NCBI GenBank assembly: GCA_028871235.1
Contig: JAGWNO010000018.1
Coordinates: 1 to 18,221 of the forward strand
Direction of reading: 5' to 3'
DNA from: Gammaproteobacteria bacterium
GTDB lineage: Bacteria; Pseudomonadota; Gammaproteobacteria; Natronospirales; REEB76
DNA: 18,221 nucleotides
Numbering within the stretch: position 1 is the stretch's first letter; each line of letters starts with the position of its first letter. Under the pieces are notes generated by a model, which was not told where the DNA came from, ran no database searches, and was given only the letters and a program-made list of their open reading frames with translations. Positions 14,784-18,221 of the stretch are shown here, piece after piece. The position numbers were made by a program, and so were the translations under genes.

Positions 14784-15236
14784 GTGCTCGCCATCCACGA
14801 CCGCCAGCTCGCCGAGCACGGCGGCAGCGCCGGCGTGCGCGACCAGACCCTGCTGGAATCCGCCCTCGCCCGGCCGCAGCAGCTGCAAGCCGATGGCGAC
14901 CCCGCGCCCGGCCTCGCCGATCTGGCTGCGAGCCGGGCCTTCGGCCTCGCCCGCAACCACCCTTTCGTGGACGGCAACAAGCGCACGGCGGCTGCCGCCT
15001 GTGAAACCTTCCTCGAACTCAACCACGCTACGCTCGAGGCTGACGACCTCGAACTGTTCCCGGTCTATCTTGCGCTGGCCGAGGGTAAACTCGCTGAGAA
15101 AGACTTCGCCGCCTGGCTGGGTGCGCACCTGCGGACCGACAAGCCGAACAAGCTGCATGAACCGCGCGCCGCTTACAAGGCCGGATCCGCCCCTCGAAAA
15201 CCGTCCGGCAGGCGGGCACGCCGCGCGCGCATTTAG
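14784..15236 (+). pseudogene. doc: Doc-type Fic protein (death-on-curing toxin), probably 5'-damaged and without antitoxin
   Basis: The frame encodes LAIHDRQLAEHGGSAGVRDQ, LLESALARP and the Fic motif HPFVDGNKRTA (residues 59-69). The NKR ending distinguishes Doc kinases, which phosphorylate EF-Tu and stop translation, from AMPylating Fic proteins (GNGR). The core through FAAWLGAHLR is intact. Two oddities: the reading frame can only begin at a GTG (14784) with no Shine-Dalgarno, inside what is normally already the first helix, because in-frame stops stand at 14763-14765 and 14769-14771; and about 33 unusual basic residues follow the normal end. An ATG at 14768 would join the domain if the GGG at 14776-14778 were one base shorter, so a frameshift is likely. 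No Phd- or AbrB-like antitoxin precedes it. It could still be made as a short form; I judge decayed more likely. Confidence 0.65.
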
Positions 15237-15246
15237 ATATTTTGCA

Positions 15247-15338
15247 GGGTCGGTGTCCGATGTACCGACCCCTGTAGGAGCGGCGGTCCCCGCCGCGATT
15301 CAACAATCGCCAGGCAAGCCGCCGCTCGCGGCGGTTGC
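15247..15338. repeat. REP-like element, copy 1 (several hairpins)
   Basis: The shared core 15251-15301 recurs at 16888-16939. It contains GGGTCGGT (15247-15254) paired with ACCGACCC (15264-15271), then TGTAGGAGCGGCGG with stem GCGGCGG-TCC-CCGCCGC and GCGATT pairing with AATCGC (15295-15310). Downstream a second strong hairpin CCGCCGC-TC-GCGGCGG (15319-15334) is extended by GCAA/TTGC. The TGTAGGAGCGGC...CGCGATT head is the form of REP sequences in Pseudomonas and Xanthomonas. It sits between the convergent Doc and AbiE genes and may protect or end both mRNAs. Confidence 0.75.
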
Positions 15339-15371
15339 TGCATGGACCGGTCCGGTTTCGTGTGACCCCGT

Positions 15372-16034
15372 TTATCCCGCCAGCCAAGCGTCAAGAATTG
15401 CGCTTAGCCGGGCCGCCCGTGCCAGCTTCCGCAGCCGCGCACTGTCGAGCAGATCCACGTCCAGGTCGCCGCGCGCCGGCCAGGTGCGGTGACTGCGGGG
15501 ACTGGCAGCCAGATACAGCCAGTCCACTAACGCCTTTTCCGGCGTTGCGCGCATATGCTCGGCGCCATCATTCGCCTGCAGGCGATCATGCGATGCACCT
15601 GCTTCCAGGATGCGGCGCGGCAGTCCGAAGAAATGGAAAGTTCCGGCGGCGGTATGCTTGCGCCCCAGCTGCGGCGGCGGTGCGCCCGCGTCGACCGGCA
15701 CCACGGCGGTGACCACGCGGACAGGATTGTTCAATACGCCCGCCTCCCCGAGCACCGTGTTGAGCGACACCACGGCGTCCCTGCGCAGCCAGTCGGTGGC
15801 GTCCGCCAGCCGTCCCGGCGGAGAGCGGAAGCCGTTGAGATAAAGACCCCGCTGCACGCGCTGCAATCTGCCGCGCGCTTCCGCCGATTTCAGCCAATGG
15901 CTGAGACTGCTGCCGGCCACCGGCAGATCAGCGCGCGCGCTGCGCGCCATGCGCGCCAGCAAGTCGCGGCTCAACACTGCCGGCGCAGCGGCTTGCGCCA
16001 GGCGCGTTTCGAATTTTATCTGCCAGGGTTTCAT
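15372..16034 (-). CDS. abiEi: AbiEi-like type IV antitoxin
   Basis: The 220-aa protein reads KPWQIKFETRLAQAAAPAVL... with an N-terminal winged-helix-like part (about 15-65, including SSLSHWLKSAEARGRLQRVQ and RGLYLNG). A domain follows that contains AVVSLNTVLGEAGVLNN and the block ATPEKALVDWLYL, which recurs in AbiEi-family antitoxins and transcriptional repressors. In the AbiE abortive-infection system AbiEi represses its own operon and counteracts the nucleotidyltransferase AbiEii without direct binding (type IV). The ATG at 16034 overlaps the TGA of the upstream nucleotidyltransferase gene as ATGA, so the two are translationally coupled; a longer frame to 16091 is rejected for that reason. 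Here the antitoxin gene is second, the reverse of the classical order. Confidence 0.8.
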   Translation of the reverse strand: MKPWQIKFETRLAQAAAPAVLSRDLLARMARSARADLPVAGSSLSHWLKSAEARGRLQRVQRGLYLNGFRSPPGRLADATDWLRRDAVVSLNTVLGEAGVLNNPVRVVTAVVPVDAGAPPPQLGRKHTAAGTFHFFGLPRRILEAGASHDRLQANDGAEHMRATPEKALVDWLYLAASPRSHRTWPARGDLDVDLLDSARLRKLARAARLSAILDAWLAG

Positions 16035-16792
16035 GGCGGCTGCAGCAGGCCGGCCACGTAGTCGCCCACACGCTTTTTCATGGCGTGCCACTCACGCTCG
16101 TCAATGCGCGCGGCGCTCTCTTCCGGCAGGGCATCGCGGAGTTCCGTCAGGTAACGCCCCCAGGTCAATGCATCGAGATGCGCATGCAGGGGCGCGACGG
16201 GATCCTCTCCTTCCAGGTGTGCGCGTTGCACGGCCCACTTCACCAGCTTCGGTGACGGCGCCGCGGATGCGCCCATCAGCAGGTCGAGATCGTACACATC
16301 CCGCGCCGCTGCGCGCCCGAGGAGCGCCGCCACCTTGGTGGCGATCAAGGTCGGCTCATCGTAGATGTCCACCCAGAAACGCGCGATGCCCGCCGCCGCG
16401 CGCGGCACGAAAGGTTTCTGCACGATGGCGCCCGGCGGGGCGCGCCGCGGATCCCGCGAGACCTCCACCTCCAGGTGGCATCGCTGTCCGGCCGCATCCA
16501 GGAAGTTGATCTTCCATTTGGGGCTGGCTTCGGTCTTGCCCGGTTCCGAGATCGCCAGATCATGCAGCGCCAGGCCGCGCGCGGCGCTGTCGATGGCGCG
16601 GCGCAGGCTGTGGTGGAGCGAATCCGCGCTGCGCTTGGGATTGGTGAAATCCAGATCAACATCCCTGGTGAGCCGTCCGGAACCGAACAGCGCGCGCATG
16701 GCGCCACCGCCCTTGAGCACAAAGCCCTCGCCCTTCTTCTGGAACAGCGCACGAATCAGCCGCTCCAGGAACTGTTCGCGCAGGTTATCCAT
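16031..16792 (-). CDS. abiEii: AbiEii/AbiGii-type nucleotidyltransferase (type IV toxin)
   Basis: The 253-aa protein carries the AbiEii nucleotidyltransferase core: FVLKGGGAMRALFGSGRLTR followed by DVDLDF, that is the GG of motif I (residues 28-30) and the DxD metal ligands Asp44 and Asp46. Later comes a third acidic strand in CHLEVEVSRD and the family block TLIATKVAALLGRAAARDVY-DLDLL. AbiEii toxins transfer nucleotides, and related MenT toxins modify tRNA acceptor ends, arresting growth during phage infection. All expected catalytic residues are present. Start ATG at 16792 lacks a clear Shine-Dalgarno; a TTG at 16804 would add four residues. A near-perfect 23-bp palindrome lies 22 bases upstream. 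It is followed by the AbiEi-like gene with a 4-base overlap. Confidence 0.87.
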   Translation of the reverse strand: MDNLREQFLERLIRALFQKKGEGFVLKGGGAMRALFGSGRLTRDVDLDFTNPKRSADSLHHSLRRAIDSAARGLALHDLAISEPGKTEASPKWKINFLDAAGQRCHLEVEVSRDPRRAPPGAIVQKPFVPRAAAGIARFWVDIYDEPTLIATKVAALLGRAAARDVYDLDLLMGASAAPSPKLVKWAVQRAHLEGEDPVAPLHAHLDALTWGRYLTELRDALPEESAARIDEREWHAMKKRVGDYVAGLLQPP

Positions 16793-16813
16793 ACGCAGAT
16801 ACAAATAAGTGGT

Positions 16814-16836
16814 TTATGCCAATAATATTAGCATAA
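16814..16836. promoter_or_regulatory. 23-bp palindrome: probable operator and promoter of the AbiE-like operon
   Basis: TTATGC (16814-16819) and GCATAA (16831-16836) are the outer arms; inside, AATA and TATT also pair, so 10 of 11 base pairs around the central base match. On the minus strand the palindrome contains TGC-TAATAT (16833-16825), an extended -10. A repressor bound here would cover the promoter. AbiEi proteins are known to bind inverted repeats in their own promoter, which makes the downstream antitoxin the natural candidate. Confidence 0.6.
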
Positions 16837-16887
16837 CTTACTTAATTGAGACAGGGGGTATCCGGCCTCGAGATGAGCACGCGGGAG

Positions 16888-16939
16888 CGGTGTCCGATGT
16901 ACCGACCCCCTGTAGGAGCGGCAGTCCCCGCCGCGATTC
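16888..16939. repeat. REP-like element, copy 2
   Basis: It matches copy 1 (15251-15301) over 51 bases with one substitution (A at 16923 where copy 1 has G) and one extra C in the C-run before TGTAGGAG. The substitution breaks one pair of the GCGGC-G-G stem, and the left arm of the first hairpin (GGGTCGGT in copy 1) is mostly lost, so this copy is the more degenerate. Together the two copies bracket the AbiE-like operon in direct orientation. Confidence 0.75.
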
Positions 16940-17012
16940 CCAGGTCTTTGGCAGGGACGCCGGGAGCAGTCCGGCCACGATTTCCAAGCAGCCCGGCGGC
17001 GATCTTGGTCTT

Positions 17013-17040
17013 CCCCTTTGCAAAGGAGGACGGGGGGAGG
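17013..17040. repeat. Palindromic CCTTTGCAAAGG element
   Basis: A perfect 12-bp palindrome CCTTTGCAAAGG (17015-17026) is followed by a purine-rich G-run (GAGGACGGGGGGAGGATTTG). From memory, 'cccTTTGCAAAggg...GGGGGAttt' units are recurrent intergenic repeats in several Gamma- and Betaproteobacteria. Only one copy is in the window, so its repeat nature is inference. It fills the space between REP copy 2 and the end of the DUF5062-like gene. Confidence 0.4.
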
Positions 17041-17053
17041 ATTTGGGGGCGGC

Positions 17054-17314
17054 CTATTTCAATAGCGGATGATCCTTGGGCAGTTGCTTGCTATACCAGA
17101 TGGCCAGCTTGTGGCGCATGGATTGCTGCGAGACCTGGTCCTCCGGCAGCGGCTGGATGAGCTTGTCATGCACCAGCAGCCGGTAGATATACAGGATCTT
17201 CTCGCTGGCGGAATCCGTGGGCTCGAAGATCGCCGCGCCGCGTTTCTCGGCGTATTTCACCCCGGCCAGGATGGCTGCGTGGACCAGTTCGGTTTCGTGT
17301 TTGATTTTTTTCAT
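17054..17314 (-). CDS. DUF5062-like small cytosolic protein
   Basis: The 86-aa protein begins KKIKHETELVHAAILAGVKY and continues AEKRGAAIFEPTDSASEKIL, YIYRLLVHDKLIQPLPEDQ, then MRHKLAIWYSKQLPKDHPLL. I recognise this pattern (MKK-KHE, YAEKRG, YRLLVHDKLI-PL, M-HKLA-W-SRQLP-DHPL) as DUF5062, a family of Gammaproteobacteria without known function. It is helical, soluble and has no signal peptide. The family start is the MKK at 17314; an ATG at 17329 would add five residues; neither has a good Shine-Dalgarno. It lies 58 bases downstream of higA on the same strand and may be co-transcribed. Its codons for FEPTDSAS (17204-17227) are duplicated, in frame, in the higB remnant at 17795-17818. Confidence 0.8.
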   Translation of the reverse strand: MKKIKHETELVHAAILAGVKYAEKRGAAIFEPTDSASEKILYIYRLLVHDKLIQPLPEDQVSQQSMRHKLAIWYSKQLPKDHPLLK

Positions 17315-17372
17315 GGCGAATTCAGCCATACACGGGCCAGGATGGCGCCTTGCCGATCAATCCAGTCACTGA

Positions 17373-17684
17373 TCAGCCGTTCGCAGCTTTCTGGAAGGGG
17401 TGCACATCACGCTCGATCTCGGCCGCCGCCTCCCGGCGCACGCATTCCAACTCATACCGCTTCTGCAGGTTAAGCCAGGATTCCGCGTCCGTCCCGAAAA
17501 AGCGCGCCAGCCGCAGGGCGGTATCGCCGGTAATGCCGCGCTTGCCGGTCACGATATCGTTAATGCGTGAAGCGGGTACGCGCAAGGCAACCGCCACTCC
17601 GTGGGGCGTCAGACCAAAGGGTTCTATAAACTCCTTGAAAAGAACCTCGCCGGGGTGTACCGGCGGCAGCAGTTTAGCGTTCAT
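17373..17684 (-). CDS. higA: HigA family XRE-type antitoxin
   Basis: The 103-aa protein starts NAKLLPPVHPGEVLFKEFIE, the hallmark HPGExL...FL.PLG-type opening of HigA/VapI antitoxins. A helix-turn-helix follows at about residues 29-62 (GVAVALRVPASRINDIVTGK and RGITGDTALRLARFFGTDAE), then SWLNLQKRYELE. HigA neutralises the RelE-like mRNase HigB and represses the higBA promoter. Start ATG at 17684 has GAGG 8 bases upstream; a longer frame to 17777 runs antisense-like through the higB remnant and is rejected. Only the 3' end of higB remains upstream, 26 bases from this start, so HigA is now an orphan antitoxin that may still act as a regulator or protect against a HigB elsewhere. Confidence 0.9.
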   Translation of the reverse strand: MNAKLLPPVHPGEVLFKEFIEPFGLTPHGVAVALRVPASRINDIVTGKRGITGDTALRLARFFGTDAESWLNLQKRYELECVRREAAAEIERDVHPFQKAANG

Positions 17685-17710
17685 ATCAGTGCCTCTAAGA
17701 CCTTCAAGCT

Positions 17711-17797
17711 TCAGTGATAGTCCACAATTTCCACATCGTAGGCATCGCCCTTCCGCCACACAAAACACACGCGCCATTGATCATTAATGCGGATGCT
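17711..17797 (-). pseudogene. higB: higB 3' remnant (RelE/HigB-like toxin C-terminus)
   Basis: Reading leftwards from 17797 the frame encodes SIRINDQWRVCFVWRKGDAY then DVEIVDYH and a stop, an unmistakable C-terminal third of HigB (RelE superfamily). Upstream of the serine the frame continues as FEPTDSAS (17795-17818), which is not HigB but matches codons of the nearby DUF5062 gene, then QGSA and P before a stop at 17834-17836. No start codon and no HigB N-terminal sequence follow. About 60 N-terminal residues are missing, so the toxin is dead. Distance and orientation to higA (26 bases) are those of an intact higBA operon. Confidence 0.85.
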
Positions 17798-17818
17798 GGC
17801 GGAGTCCGTGGGCTCGAA

Positions 17819-17985
17819 CGCAGAGCCCTGCGGTCACGGTTTTGACTCTTGATGCGTTTGCTGGAGATTCCAGTGAAGCGATACCGGACTATTGATGCAC
17901 AGATTTGATATGTCGAGTCTGGCCCTGCTTTCCCTTGCGGGTGGATCTGCGGGTGCGGCGGGCTGCTTGAACAGAGGGTCAGTAC
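17819..17985. other. Unassigned stretch between the higB scar and the next antidote gene
   Basis: These 167 bases contain no supported gene. I looked for HigB N-terminal codons in all minus-strand frames and did not find any. Composition is less GC-rich than the surrounding genes. It could hold the promoter that now drives higA, but no well-spaced -35/-10 pair stood out. Confidence 0.35.
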
Positions 17986-18221
17986 CTAGGCTGCCTTTTG
18001 CCGTGCAATCGTAAGTTTAAGTCCAAGGGCGCTCAGCAGCCCCATCACCGTCTCGATCTTGGGATTGCCGCGGCGCGAGAGCGTCCGGTAGAGGCTTTCC
18101 CGGCTCATGCCCGTGGCTTTCGCGAGCGCACCCATGCCGCCTTTGGCGTCTGCCACATTGCGCAGCGCCTCGAGGAGCACTGCCGGATCGCCGTCTTCCA
18201 GCGCAACATTAAGGTAAGCCA
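17986..18221 (-). CDS. Addiction-module antidote protein, XRE family (5' end outside window)
   Basis: The frame is open from the right edge to the stop at 17986-17988, 78 residues seen. It reads AYLNVALEDGDPAVLLEALR, NVADAKGGMGALAKATGMSR, then ESLYRTLSRRGNPKIETVMG and LLSALGLKLTIARQKAA. This is the conserved pattern of the HI1420-type antidote family (TIGR02684): YL..AL.DGD, LA..TG-SRE-LY..LS..GNP...T...L.ALGLKL, with a helix-turn-helix at the TGMSRESLYR block. About 20 N-terminal residues lie outside the window. Its RelE-like toxin partner is normally just upstream, so it would be beyond the right edge. A GTG at 18180 is an internal Val codon, not the start. Confidence 0.87.
   Translation of the reverse strand, partial: AYLNVALEDGDPAVLLEALRNVADAKGGMGALAKATGMSRESLYRTLSRRGNPKIETVMGLLSALGLKLTIARQKAA

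Noticed and set aside
15028..15387. 119-codon open frame on the minus strand
   Set aside because: It translates the REP-like repeat and the antisense of the Doc 3' end; no family similarity.
1..18221. CRISPR array, tRNA, rRNA, integrase or transposase genes
   Set aside because: No regularly spaced repeats, cloverleaf sequences or recombinase motifs were found by eye on either strand.

Overview
The window looks like a piece of a GC-rich gammaproteobacterial chromosome. Four things suggest this: the strongly GC-biased coding sequence, two extragenic palindromes of the 'TGTAGGAGCGGC...CGCGATT' type known from Pseudomonas, Xanthomonas and relatives, a DUF5062-like small protein, and a Lys/Arg-rich 35-residue protein of a kind familiar in Proteobacteria. 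No rRNA, tRNA, CRISPR array, transposase or phage gene was seen.

Left part (1-9.1 kb), metabolic and envelope genes. A saccharopine-dehydrogenase-like gene runs off the left edge (minus). Divergent from it are a three-histidine-box fatty acid desaturase, a conserved cytosolic protein of unknown role and a MAPEG-family membrane protein. A ParB-domain gene follows on the minus strand, with a promoter so close to its ATG that the mRNA should be nearly leaderless. Next come a secreted Trp/Pro/Tyr-rich protein preceded by an intrinsic-terminator-like hairpin, and a minus-strand pair of a GMC oxidoreductase and an aspartate/glutamate-racemase-family protein 6 bases apart. Then follow a membrane-anchored cytochrome c, a small Gly/Asp-rich lipoprotein, a 35-aa basic protein too short for usual gene callers, and a GIY-YIG (UPF0213-like) protein closed by a strong bidirectional terminator.

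Middle (9.1-14.6 kb), two large exported proteins on the minus strand: an S9 prolyl oligopeptidase and, 139 bases downstream, a 1059-aa BNR/Asp-box beta-propeller protein (VPS10/sortilin-like architecture). Each has a signal peptide, a good Shine-Dalgarno and a plausible promoter of its own. They suggest a peptide- or glycoprotein-degrading periplasmic or secreted function.

Right part (14.7-18.2 kb), a patch of toxin-antitoxin genes, some eroded: a Doc-type Fic gene without a visible antitoxin and with a damaged N-terminus; an AbiE-like type IV pair in toxin-first order with an ATGA overlap and a near-perfect 23-bp palindrome at its promoter; two REP-like elements flanking that pair; a DUF5062 gene; higA with only the 3' end of higB left; and a second XRE-type antidote gene running off the right edge. 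The higB remnant carries eight codons that are 23/24 identical, in the same frame, to the DUF5062 gene about 590 bases away, which looks like a recombination scar.

I see no clearly new multi-gene system. The observations most worth checking are the reversed AbiE locus with its operator, the REP-bounded toxin-antitoxin patch with its higB scar, the hairpin in front of the secreted protein gene, and the racemase homologue lacking the first catalytic cysteine.
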